Below are positions 8,182 through 15,747 of a stretch of 33,518 nucleotides of DNA, piece by piece; the first letter of the stretch is position 1; each line of letters opens with the position of its first letter. The notes under the pieces were generated by a model, which ran no database searches, was not told where the DNA came from, and saw only the letters and a program-made list of their open reading frames with translations. Made by a program: the position numbers and the translations under genes. The stretch comes from Alkalinema sp. CACIAM 70d (GTDB lineage: Bacteria; Cyanobacteriota; Cyanobacteriia; Leptolyngbyales; Leptolyngbyaceae), in NCBI GenBank assembly GCA_002148405.1, contig MUGG01000034.1, positions 64,001 through 97,518 of the forward strand, read 5' to 3'.

Positions 8182-8748
8182 TCAGTGATGAAGATTTATA
8201 TTAATTGTGGTGAGGGGTTGTTGGACTTTTTGAGGTTCTATATCTTGCAGGATGACCATGCGGACTTTGTAGATGACAGAAGGTAAATGCTTGCCGCCAA
8301 TAAAGGCCCAAACCTGATTTAATTGTTCGTAATTTAAGGACTGAAGTTCGATCGCTAACTTGCCGATTTTTGGGTCAAGTCCTGGAAATTCTTCCGATGT
8401 AAAAACTGAGTGAGCTTGAAAAAACAAAAGGATATAGGACAGATACTTCAACGCCTGATCATAGAGCTTAAAATTTGCAGCAAATAACACATGCAAATTG
8501 AGCTTTAAATCTGGCTCTTGCACAACATGTTGACCATTCAGATAGCTATGTTCTGGTAGGTGGGATTTAAAAATACGATCTTCTTCCAGATTAATAATAG
8601 TGGCTCCGATCGTTTCCCCGTCCAAAGCATATTTCCCAGCTTCATCCACCAGCCTACTCATTTCTACTTTGACGGTATCTGACCCAGTTCTCGTAAATAA
8701 GTAGGCATTCAACTCGTCTTGGAGAAATTTAAGGGCGATATCTAGCAT
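8182..8748 (-). CDS. DUF4255 (Pvc16-type) tube terminator/cap protein
   Basis: This 188-residue protein matches the DUF4255/Pvc16 N-terminal family: MLDIALKFLQDELNAYL at the start, an INLEEDRIFK strand (about 52-61), LNLHVLFAANF (about 83-93), YDQALKYLSYILLFFQ (about 96-111) and a VWAFIGGKHLPSVIYKVRMV strand near the C terminus. In Afp/PVC/AlgoCIS the family caps the upper end of the tube and sheath. It is the first gene of the operon here. The ATG at 8748 has no obvious Shine-Dalgarno. The following 260 bp up to the next gene contain a tandem repeat and presumably the operon promoter. Confidence 0.93.
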   Translation of the reverse strand: MLDIALKFLQDELNAYLFTRTGSDTVKVEMSRLVDEAGKYALDGETIGATIINLEEDRIFKSHLPEHSYLNGQHVVQEPDLKLNLHVLFAANFKLYDQALKYLSYILLFFQAHSVFTSEEFPGLDPKIGKLAIELQSLNYEQLNQVWAFIGGKHLPSVIYKVRMVILQDIEPQKVQQPLTTININLHH

Positions 8749-8785
8749 GATAATTCATGATGTTAAGTCGGGTATTTGATAGATG

Positions 8786-8860
8786 GACTGTGATAGCTAG
8801 ACTGTAATTCTAGACTGTGATAGCTAGACTGTGATAGCTAGACTGTGATACTAGACACTG
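8786..8860. repeat. Tandem repeat of a 14-bp unit upstream of the eCIS operon
   Basis: About five contiguous copies of GACTGTGATAGCTA occupy this span; the second copy is 13 bp with changes and the fifth loses a base, while the third and fourth are exact. Each unit junction contains a TAG(CTAG)-like core. The block ends 37 bp before the DUF4255 start region, so on the minus strand it lies in the promoter or leader of the injection-system operon. It may be a replication-slippage repeat or a cluster of protein sites. Confidence 0.85.
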
Positions 8861-9008
8861 TATCTTGGGCACTCTATATTTTCTAAGCTTAAATTTTTAA
8901 ACTTGAAGCGTCACTGTAGTATGAAGTAACTTTAGCGAAGTCAGCATAAATTTATATTTGCATGTAAAAATACATCCTATTTGAGAAGAAATTTCGGATT
9001 CTTGATAA

Positions 9009-10229
9009 TTAAATTTCTTCCAACACCGCAAGAATGGCCTTCGGGAGTAACTGTTCCTTAAACCAGACAAGCTTCGCTGGCACATCCGTTAGCTTAATGC
9101 CCGCTTTTTCCAAATTCAGGCGTTCCGAGACGGCCAAAATTAAATCCGATCGCTCGGCTTTGCGCACTTGGGCAAATTTTTTCTGCAAATATTCCGGTCG
9201 CCAGTAACCCACGATTTCCAGCAAGACCGATCGACCGTCGGGATGCACCAGGCGAAAGTCGGGAATCATGACGCTGCCGGGAATCGCGACTAAATCCACT
9301 TCCCGTTCCAATTTCCACTCCGTTTTGGTTTTGTTCCAGCGATCGACAAAGCCTTGCTCCAACATGCTGTCGTAGGTTTTGCCGGGGGGATAGTGGGTGA
9401 CCAATCCACAGTCGGCCTCTAGGGTGAAGCGTCCCTTACGCACCTGGCCGGAATAATAATCCTTCAGTTGCAAGTCTGCGGTTAAACTCCACTTCGTGAC
9501 ATGCAGCAGGGCTGGTAGAAGTTTGGCCAAGGAGAGCCCGTAGCGGGTGGAGGGCTGAAACAGGCTGGTTGGCCCATCGAGGGTGAGGGTAAAGCCATGG
9601 TCGGCGTCCCCTTCGATGTAACTCATCAATTGGAATAATTTGATGTAGCGAAACAGCAGCTTGTACTGGCCCGGATCGTTGCGGTGGGCGTCAATTTGCA
9701 CATGGCTCGATCGATAAAAGACGCCCTGCACTTGGGATAAATTGTAGCGATGAATTAACGCTTCCGGCGTCGGCGCATCAAAGGTCGTGAGAATTTGGTT
9801 ATCGGGCAGATCGGCATAGAGTCCCGCTTGGACTTGTTCGACTAACACTTCTTGACCAAGTTCCTGGGTCAGTTGATCTGCAATTTTCTCCAAAGTCGCG
9901 GTGGTATTTTGGCGGCTGGGAATCGTGGTGGCAGAGAGGGCAAACACCTTTTCCCGCAACATCGGCGGTTCCAAAGGACTCACCGTTTCAAACTCACTAA
10001 AGGCACTGGTCAGCAAATGGGCTAATCCCCGCTTGACCCGATAGTCCGTTTCTTCCCCTTCCAACTCCTGCAACAGTCGATTCAGTTCCCCCCGCTTGTC
10101 CCCCTTAGCGGACTGGAAAATGGCAATCAAATCCGCAGCCATTTCTAGGACATCATCGGTTAGGGCTAGGCGTTTGGGCTGTACCTCTTCACCGTTGAAA
10201 CGATGCATGAGTAAGTCGGTGGGTAACAT
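9009..10229 (-). CDS. DUF790 (Bax1-like) nuclease-fold protein
   Basis: This 406-residue protein has the DUF790 layout: an N-terminal MLPTDLLMHRF region, a mixed alpha/beta body, the YDSMLEQGF segment (about 286-294) and a C-terminal PD-(D/E)xK-like core with MIPDFRLVHPDGRSVLLEIVGYW (321-343), where Asp324 and Glu338 are the likely metal ligands; the usual Lys is replaced by Val, as I recall for the family. The archaeal member Bax1 is a nuclease partner of the XPB helicase in DNA repair. No helicase gene is adjacent here, so a partner would have to be elsewhere. It points the same way as the eCIS operon but is separated by 260 bp and is probably independent. Start ATG 10229 lacks a clear ribosome site; ATG 10208 is an alternative. 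Confidence 0.8.
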   Translation of the reverse strand: MLPTDLLMHRFNGEEVQPKRLALTDDVLEMAADLIAIFQSAKGDKRGELNRLLQELEGEETDYRVKRGLAHLLTSAFSEFETVSPLEPPMLREKVFALSATTIPSRQNTTATLEKIADQLTQELGQEVLVEQVQAGLYADLPDNQILTTFDAPTPEALIHRYNLSQVQGVFYRSSHVQIDAHRNDPGQYKLLFRYIKLFQLMSYIEGDADHGFTLTLDGPTSLFQPSTRYGLSLAKLLPALLHVTKWSLTADLQLKDYYSGQVRKGRFTLEADCGLVTHYPPGKTYDSMLEQGFVDRWNKTKTEWKLEREVDLVAIPGSVMIPDFRLVHPDGRSVLLEIVGYWRPEYLQKKFAQVRKAERSDLILAVSERLNLEKAGIKLTDVPAKLVWFKEQLLPKAILAVLEEI

Positions 10230-10377
10230 GGGGGACTAACAGGAAACGATATATTCAACCATACTGGAAATGGGACTGATGACACAACTGTTGTCAATTT
10301 TTAGAGTAATAACTGGGTGCAATATCTTCACGAAAATAATTCTATGAGAATAATGAGAGATTACTAGAAGCCAATAT

Positions 10378-11337
10378 TTACCAAGAATCTAGCAGCGATA
10401 AATTCATCACCTCCTGCACCACCTTGAGAAACTGATGGAGCACAACCGATCGGTCTTCCCTGCGCCACACGATCGCAATCCGTCGGTTCAGAGTGGCATT
10501 CTGGAGCGATCGGTACACCACCCCCTCCCGTTGCAGCGTTTGGACATGATTCGGCAAAATCGACACACCGATGCCTGCAGCCACCATGCTGAGTAAGGTC
10601 ACGACTCCCGTCACCGTTACCGTGGGGTTGATTTTAGGTTCAAAGCCAGCTTCACGGCAAAGGGTAATAATCTTTTCATAGAAAGGTAAAACATCGAGGG
10701 AGGGTAAAAGAATGGCTTCATTGGCGATCGCGGTTAGGGGAATCGTTGAGCGGCTGGCCAGTGCATGGTGGCTGGGTAATGCAACTACAAAATATTCTTC
10801 AAGAATGGGTTGAATGCTCAACGCTGAATCTGTTTCTGGGAACGTGGAAGCCCGTTGAAAAATCACATCCAGTTGATGTTTTTTGAGCATCTGCACCTCC
10901 TGCTGAATCGTCACTTCATGGAGTTCTAGATCCACTTTGGGAAACCGTTGGGAAAACGTTTGAACAATCTCCGGCAGCATTGTATTCGCGATCGAATTAT
11001 TCATGCCAATTGCTAATCGTCCGATCGTTCCCTGACTGGCTTGGCGTGCATTGGTAATGGCTCGTTCTAAATATATCAATGCTTGCTGTGCGTCGGCTTG
11101 AAAGGCTTGTCCGGCTTCGGTTAGAGCCATAGGTCGTTTGTGGCGATCGAACAGCTTAACTTCCTGCGGTTGATTATGGCTCAGGAAGGCTTCTAGTGCT
11201 TTAATGCGTTGACTCAGGGGCGGTTGTTGAATCCCGATTCGTTTGGCGGCTTCGGTGACATTGTTATGACTTTGCACAACTTCCAGAAAGTAGTAAATCT
11301 GTCGCAGCTCAATTTCGCTGAGTTCTTGCCACTGCAT
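10378..11337 (-). CDS. LysR-family transcriptional regulator
   Basis: This 319-residue LysR protein has its winged HTH near residues 10-70 (NVTEAAKRIGIQQ, then LSQRIKALE, 26-49; LFDRHKRPMALTEAG) and a periplasmic-binding-type effector domain starting at about 100 (GTIGRLAIGMNNSIANTMLP), ending in a typical WRREDRS strand. It is divergent from a haem-oxygenase-like enzyme with 83 bp between starts, the arrangement expected of a LysR protein controlling its neighbour and itself. The gap holds two near-identical palindromes. The effector is unknown. It should not be called CmpR: it lies 12 kb from the cmp genes and the gap shows a different motif. Confidence 0.92.
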   Translation of the reverse strand: MQWQELSEIELRQIYYFLEVVQSHNNVTEAAKRIGIQQPPLSQRIKALEAFLSHNQPQEVKLFDRHKRPMALTEAGQAFQADAQQALIYLERAITNARQASQGTIGRLAIGMNNSIANTMLPEIVQTFSQRFPKVDLELHEVTIQQEVQMLKKHQLDVIFQRASTFPETDSALSIQPILEEYFVVALPSHHALASRSTIPLTAIANEAILLPSLDVLPFYEKIITLCREAGFEPKINPTVTVTGVVTLLSMVAAGIGVSILPNHVQTLQREGVVYRSLQNATLNRRIAIVWRREDRSVVLHQFLKVVQEVMNLSLLDSW

Positions 11338-11345
11338 AATTAACT

Positions 11346-11361
11346 ATATCCTACAAGATAT
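11346..11361. promoter_or_regulatory. Putative LysR operator, site 1
   Basis: ATATCCTACAAGATAT is an interrupted palindrome (ATATC and GATAT arms). Its inner 14 bases match those of the second site at 11378-11391 at 12 positions. It lies just upstream of the LysR start codon, fitting autoregulation. Confidence 0.6.
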
Positions 11362-11377
11362 TTTGTCATTCAATTTT

Positions 11378-11391
11378 TATCCTATAGGATA
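11378..11391. promoter_or_regulatory. Putative LysR operator, site 2 (perfect palindrome)
   Basis: TATCCTATAGGATA is a perfect 14-bp palindrome, centred 31 bp (about three helical turns) from site 1. A further half-copy CTATAGGA overlaps the ribosome site of the divergent gene at 11406-11413. Paired sites of this spacing are typical of LysR regulators. Confidence 0.65.
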
Positions 11392-11420
11392 TGGAGGCTT
11401 CCAAGCTATAGGAGAATTTT

Positions 11421-12191
11421 ATGCAAACCGCTACAACCTCTAGCCGCCTCAACCGAGATATTGAACTTTCCCCTCACGTCCGAGTCAAACAGCAGGAAAT
11501 TAGTGAACGCGCGATCGCCCATTGTCAGATGGCCCTTGATCGCAGTTGTTTTTTTAGCTTGCTTCGGGCTGGGGACATGCCGCAATCCCTGATGCAGTAT
11601 GCCTTTTTGCAGTATGGGCTCTGGCGCGATCGCTTGCATCAATGGTTTGGCCTCTGCATTGTTAAAGCGCCCAGTTGCACCCACCCCGACCAAAAGTTAG
11701 CGATCATGTCCCTGGCCGATCATACGTTTACTGATTTACAAGATGGCCATAGTGAAATGTTTATGGAATTGCTACAAGCGTTAAATCTTGATGAATCCGT
11801 TCTTCAATCCACCCAGCGCAGTCCTGCCACCCTAGCCTACGAGCGCTCATTTTTTGACAGGTTTGGCCACGGTACTGATAACTTCTATGAGGCATTAGCG
11901 GGCTTGAGTGGCCGTGAACTCTGCGTGTCGCTTCGCAATCAACGGATTCTACAACAGTACTTTGATGTCCATCAGTTAGCCCATCCTGAATGGTTGGCCC
12001 TTCACGCAGAACTAGAAGTCGATCACTTCCTGGATGCGATTCGTCCGGTCTTAATTCACTATGCAGAAGATTCGCGGAAATTATTAGAACTATGGCAAGC
12101 CGTTGAGCAGAGTATCGATCGGCATGTTCAATATTTCGATGATCTGCTCAGTGAATTTGAAGCTAGAATTCCATCGTCTCTGGACGATTAA
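11421..12191 (+). CDS. Haem-oxygenase-like di-iron oxidase family protein (iron-containing redox enzyme)
   Basis: This 256-residue, all-helical protein resembles the haem-oxygenase-like di-iron (HDO) enzymes such as CADD, UndA and SznF. The C-terminal ligand helix is complete: LHAELEVDHF gives His195, Glu199 and His202 in the H-x3-D/E-x2-H pattern. Earlier ligands would be Asp105 or Asp108 with His110 (DLQDGHSEMF) and Glu166 (LSGRELCVSL). Such enzymes activate oxygen on varied amine, fatty-acid or peptide substrates; the substrate here is unknown. ATG 11421 has AGGAG at 6 nt. It is divergent from the LysR gene and likely its target. A TenA-like or non-catalytic role is a less likely alternative given the intact last motif. 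Confidence 0.75.
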   Translation: MQTATTSSRLNRDIELSPHVRVKQQEISERAIAHCQMALDRSCFFSLLRAGDMPQSLMQYAFLQYGLWRDRLHQWFGLCIVKAPSCTHPDQKLAIMSLADHTFTDLQDGHSEMFMELLQALNLDESVLQSTQRSPATLAYERSFFDRFGHGTDNFYEALAGLSGRELCVSLRNQRILQQYFDVHQLAHPEWLALHAELEVDHFLDAIRPVLIHYAEDSRKLLELWQAVEQSIDRHVQYFDDLLSEFEARIPSSLDD

Positions 12192-12234
12192 CAAGCAATG
12201 TCATGATTACTTTTCTGGATAACTCCAGTACCTT

Positions 12235-13005
12235 TTAACGGGTTATCTGTTTTCCATCAAAGAGTGGCGGGAAACTGGTGAACTGGTCATAGAATTGAGA
12301 TTTAAGTTGGTAGGCATAGTGTTCAACTTGAATACAGTATTGCAACGCGGCTTCGGATGTAATCAGTTTTTGTAAGTGAACTGCTAACTCTTGGGAATGG
12401 GTTCGTCCCCCCAAAATGCTTTCCTGACCAATGTCAGACTGCCTACTGTCATGAATCATATGAAAGTAATAGAACTCTGACCTAGGCTTTTGAAGAGATT
12501 GCCCATGGGATAAGCGTTCAGAAATCCGTAGCCAGAAACAGGTGTACTCCACTGAAACCAGAACCTCTGCCCAAAACCGAAGAAATGCGACAAGCCCAAT
12601 TTGGCAATGCTGATGCCCCAGGCAATTCACTAGAAACTGATAGCTTTCTGCCCGGATTGTCTGAGTTATTTCGGTTTCTGGTGTGGTTAAAATTCTTTCG
12701 GGAGTGGCCCCAAGATTAAGTAAATCTTGGAACAATAGTTCGCGATGGGAAGGCAGAGGAACGCCTTTAGTATTACGAGGAAATTCTTCATTCAAGATAC
12801 CTCGAACTGTCTGTTTAATCTGGGGATCGGTCACTGCATCAATAACAAACTCATAAATATTAACAATCGATAGGGACAGAAATCGACGCTGAATTAAAAT
12901 TTCTAGGAAATCTTCCCAAGCGATCGTATCAATCTGAGTCAAGATTGGACAGGATTTAAACTGGTCAATTAATTTATTTTCAAAATCATTCAGTGCTTTC
13001 AGCAT
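12235..13005 (-). CDS. Second haem-oxygenase-like protein, divergent, with incomplete metal site
   Basis: This 256-residue helical protein has the same overall plan as HDO proteins: ILNEEFPRNTKG followed by SHRELLFQDLLNLGA (Glu73/74 and His87), a helix with Glu147 (FWAEVLVSVEY), then YFHMIHDSRQSDIG where His182, His185 and Asp186 could bind metal. The expected final His of the H-x3-D-x2-H motif is absent (Gln189 or a nearby residue instead), so activity is uncertain. It is convergent with the first HDO gene (43 bp apart) and follows the sensor-like gene by 5 bp, so those two form an operon. Codon use looks more A+T-rich than that of the flanking genes and HIP1 sites are scarce. Family assignment is by pattern only. 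Confidence 0.6.
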   Translation of the reverse strand: MLKALNDFENKLIDQFKSCPILTQIDTIAWEDFLEILIQRRFLSLSIVNIYEFVIDAVTDPQIKQTVRGILNEEFPRNTKGVPLPSHRELLFQDLLNLGATPERILTTPETEITQTIRAESYQFLVNCLGHQHCQIGLVAFLRFWAEVLVSVEYTCFWLRISERLSHGQSLQKPRSEFYYFHMIHDSRQSDIGQESILGGRTHSQELAVHLQKLITSEAALQYCIQVEHYAYQLKSQFYDQFTSFPPLFDGKQITR

Positions 13006-13010
13006 ACTAG

Positions 13011-13913
13011 CTAACTCACAAATAGGATTTTCAGATCATTTCTCCAATTTTGATTAGGATGTGGGGAAAAGTGGCGGGCAACTTGCCACATGAGTTCGAA
13101 ATCGTTTTGTAAGGTCTGTACGATTAATTGATTGGCTGCGTTTAAGTTTAATTCTATCTGAAAGGTATTGATAGCCAGTGATCCGTGGAGGAAAGGCGCA
13201 GCGAGCATATAATCACCCGCTCGGTAGATTGCTAGAGAAGGTAGTGTATCGTATAGCTTAATTGAAAGGAGGTGCGGTTGTTTTGAGTGTTGGATAATTT
13301 TTTCTAGCGTTTCCAGATTAGCAATGACATAATCTCGGATATTGGCCTCACTCCCAAAGCTATCATTAGCATATCGTCGCAAAACTTCCTCTCTCAGTTT
13401 GGCCGCTTCCGAATAGGGCCAAGCTAAGAGAAGTCTGATCTGAATACCGTCTTGAATGCACCGGATTAGAGGCTCATAATAGTCATCTAAGTTGGGTGCA
13501 AAGGTTTGAAGAATATCAACTTGACGATTCTCCAAATTGGGCGCATTTATTAAATCATCAAGGGCCGCGCTAAAAGCATCCTTGGGAAAACTTGGATAAA
13601 TATAATTTAATCCAATTTCAGAGAAGAAGACATCATCATTTTGGTACTGCGAGTACTTTGTACTTAAATACTTATGTAATTGTGGGAGTTTATGTCCTTT
13701 CCCTGTAATCCCAAATTTTTTGTAAATATTTTTCAGTCGTTGAGTGAAGGCTTCCTCTTCGATCATGGAGTAGGTCTTGACATAGGCTGACAGTAGATCA
13801 TTTTTACTTTGCCCTTGGGCTTCTTGCAAACACATGATCACGTCTACTTCAAGCGGGGTAAGCCCATACTCTTGACGCTGGCAAATTGCTTCCAAAAAAG
13901 AACTCCAACTCAT
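13011..13913 (-). CDS. Putative sensor/regulator: N-terminal HTH-like domain plus PLD-like domain
   Basis: This 300-residue protein has an N-terminal region (residues 1-90) reminiscent of the HTH modules at the start of cyanobacterial vWA-MoxR-associated and NACHT signalling proteins (LTPLEVDVIMCLQEA, then RLKNIYKKFGITGKGHKLPQLHK). The second part (about 120-290) recalls inactive phospholipase-D-like sensor domains: DGIQIRLLLAWPYSEAAKLREE, then LSIKLYDTLPSLAIYRAGDYM and a LHGS strand. No HKD catalytic motif is visible. It begins the operon with the second haem-oxygenase-like gene. A role in sensing stress or a ligand is inferred from architecture alone. ATG 13913 has a weak AAG upstream. Confidence 0.55.
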   Translation of the reverse strand: MSWSSFLEAICQRQEYGLTPLEVDVIMCLQEAQGQSKNDLLSAYVKTYSMIEEEAFTQRLKNIYKKFGITGKGHKLPQLHKYLSTKYSQYQNDDVFFSEIGLNYIYPSFPKDAFSAALDDLINAPNLENRQVDILQTFAPNLDDYYEPLIRCIQDGIQIRLLLAWPYSEAAKLREEVLRRYANDSFGSEANIRDYVIANLETLEKIIQHSKQPHLLSIKLYDTLPSLAIYRAGDYMLAAPFLHGSLAINTFQIELNLNAANQLIVQTLQNDFELMWQVARHFSPHPNQNWRNDLKILFVS

Positions 13914-14111
13914 ACCTTAACTTCTGGGTGGGAACTGACTGTCGTAACAGAGCCTAGGACACGGTGTTTCCATCTGAGTACACTTTGCTACACTCATCTT
14001 CTATTTACTTACACACACCTTTAAATTATACCTTTAACAAGACTTGCAACCTGTGCTCAATGCACCCATCAACCTGGCAATGTATGACCTAGCAGCGTAA
14101 GGAGCAGAGCA

Positions 14112-15671
14112 ATGCCTCAAATAGGAACAACAGAACGAGCTGTACGGTTAGGTGAGGTTCCAGTGCTATCCGCCAACGGGCGATATCTCGTATTTCGCTA
14201 TTTCTTTGGAGATTTAGTCTCAGGCACCACACCCAATAACGATATTTATCTAATAGATTTGGTGACCAAGCAAATTCAATTGGTTTCGGTTTCACCAACA
14301 GGTAATCAAGGTAATAACTACTCTTCGACCTACGACTCCCTCAGCATTTCCGCCGATGGACGCTATGTGGCGTTTGCCTCCGATGCTACCAATCTAGTAT
14401 CCAATGATCTTAATGGTGAAACGGATGTCTTTGTTCGCGACACATTGACGGGCACGATTATTCTGGCTTCCGTGAGTTCTACTGGTGTGCAACTAGGAGC
14501 TAATACCCTTGATTTCAACCTTAGTCCTGCTATTTCAGCTAATGGGCAGTTTGTTGCCTTTCAATCCCAGGCGAACAATCTAGTCCCCAATGATACCAAC
14601 GGGGATGATCAAGATATTTTTATGCGGGACTTGAGTGCAGGGACAACCCTACGGGTTTCAGTGAATTCCAATGGCGAACAAACCCGACCTTGGAATATTA
14701 TTGCATCCGCTGATTCTCGAAACCCTTCGATTTCTGGGGATGGTCGATTCATTGCGTTTGAGTCAAATGCAATTAATTTAGATCCGCGCGATACTGGAGT
14801 CAATAATTTTGATATTTTCGTCCGCGATCGCCAAACTGGACAAACTCGTCAAGTTTCAGTTAATTCCCAAGGCCAAGTCGCTACGGGCGCAAGTTTACAG
14901 GAAAACTCGATTGGCTATCCAACCACCACAAATGGGTCAAGCAATCCAGTCATTTCAGCTAATGGTCGTTATGTAGTGTTTCAGTCGGGTGCAACCAATT
15001 TAGTTCCCAATGACACCAACGATCGCGTCGATATTTTCCGCCATGATCTGGAAACTAATGAAACGATTTTGATTTCAGTAGGAATTGATGATAGTCCTGC
15101 TAATGGAGGTAGCAGCATTGGCGTGAGTCGCAACGGAGCCATTTCCAGTGATGGTCGTTATGTTGTGTTTCAATCCTTGGCGAGTAATCTAGTGCCGAAT
15201 GATAATAATAACGCTGCAGATGTATTTGTCCGTGATGTGATAGCGGGTACGACGGAACGTATATCAGTCAACTCGAGCGGTCAAGAAGCGGTAGGTGGCA
15301 GAGCGTATACCAATTCAGGAGATGCTACGATTTCGGATGATGGTCGTCGTGTGGCTTTTTTATCGCGTAGTTCCAACTTGGTAAACGACCCCTTTGCGCC
15401 GTTTAGCTACAGTATTTACTTACGCGATCGCCAAACAACGGATTTAACTCCCCCGCCTGTATTGCCGCCACCTGTATTTCCCCAGCAACAAGTAACACCC
15501 TCTCCAAGTAGCTCACCGACCTATAACAGCGGCTGGGTCAGTAACCTACTGACTGCTCCTTCCACTGCAAATCCATTCGTCGCCGTTAACAGTATTCCCA
15601 CCGTCACTAGCAGTACAGGTCTGTCTCTACCGAGTGCGAGTAGTGCTCAAGCTGGGGCGTGGTGGTTCTAA
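14112..15671 (+). CDS. PD40/TolB-like beta-propeller protein with Pro/Ser-rich tail
   Basis: This 519-residue protein contains seven copies of the motif (I)SxDGRYVxFxSxATNLVPNDTNxxxDIFxRDxxTG, for example SADGRYVAFASDATNLV and SGDGRFIAFESNAINL, which predicts a complete seven-bladed propeller of the WD40-like/TolB type. Residues from about 440 on form a Pro-rich linker (PPPVLPPPVFPQQQ) and a Ser/Thr-rich end. There is no N-terminal signal peptide; an in-frame TGA 27 bp upstream and an AAGGAG 7 nt before ATG 14112 fix the start. Related cyanobacterial proteins are common but uncharacterised. It lies 76 bp ahead of the autotransporter-like gene and may be cotranscribed with it. Confidence 0.88.
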   Translation: MPQIGTTERAVRLGEVPVLSANGRYLVFRYFFGDLVSGTTPNNDIYLIDLVTKQIQLVSVSPTGNQGNNYSSTYDSLSISADGRYVAFASDATNLVSNDLNGETDVFVRDTLTGTIILASVSSTGVQLGANTLDFNLSPAISANGQFVAFQSQANNLVPNDTNGDDQDIFMRDLSAGTTLRVSVNSNGEQTRPWNIIASADSRNPSISGDGRFIAFESNAINLDPRDTGVNNFDIFVRDRQTGQTRQVSVNSQGQVATGASLQENSIGYPTTTNGSSNPVISANGRYVVFQSGATNLVPNDTNDRVDIFRHDLETNETILISVGIDDSPANGGSSIGVSRNGAISSDGRYVVFQSLASNLVPNDNNNAADVFVRDVIAGTTERISVNSSGQEAVGGRAYTNSGDATISDDGRRVAFLSRSSNLVNDPFAPFSYSIYLRDRQTTDLTPPPVLPPPVFPQQQVTPSPSSSPTYNSGWVSNLLTAPSTANPFVAVNSIPTVTSSTGLSLPSASSAQAGAWWF

Positions 15672-15747
15672 TGATGGGAGATTACTTCAGTTTCTAGCTT
15701 TTCGTCAACAGTTTCTCACGCTTCGTCTACAATCACCGTTCGGGCTT

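Noticed and set aside
1..8748. Prophage or type VI secretion system.
   Set aside because: The gene set includes DUF4255, DUF5908 and a LysM adaptor; there are no TssJLM, ClpV, capsid, terminase or lysis genes.
8786..8860. CRISPR array.
   Set aside because: The 14-bp units are contiguous with no spacers.
15634..15747. Longer start of the autotransporter-like protein.
   Set aside because: It overlaps the upstream gene and would bury the signal peptide that begins at 15748.
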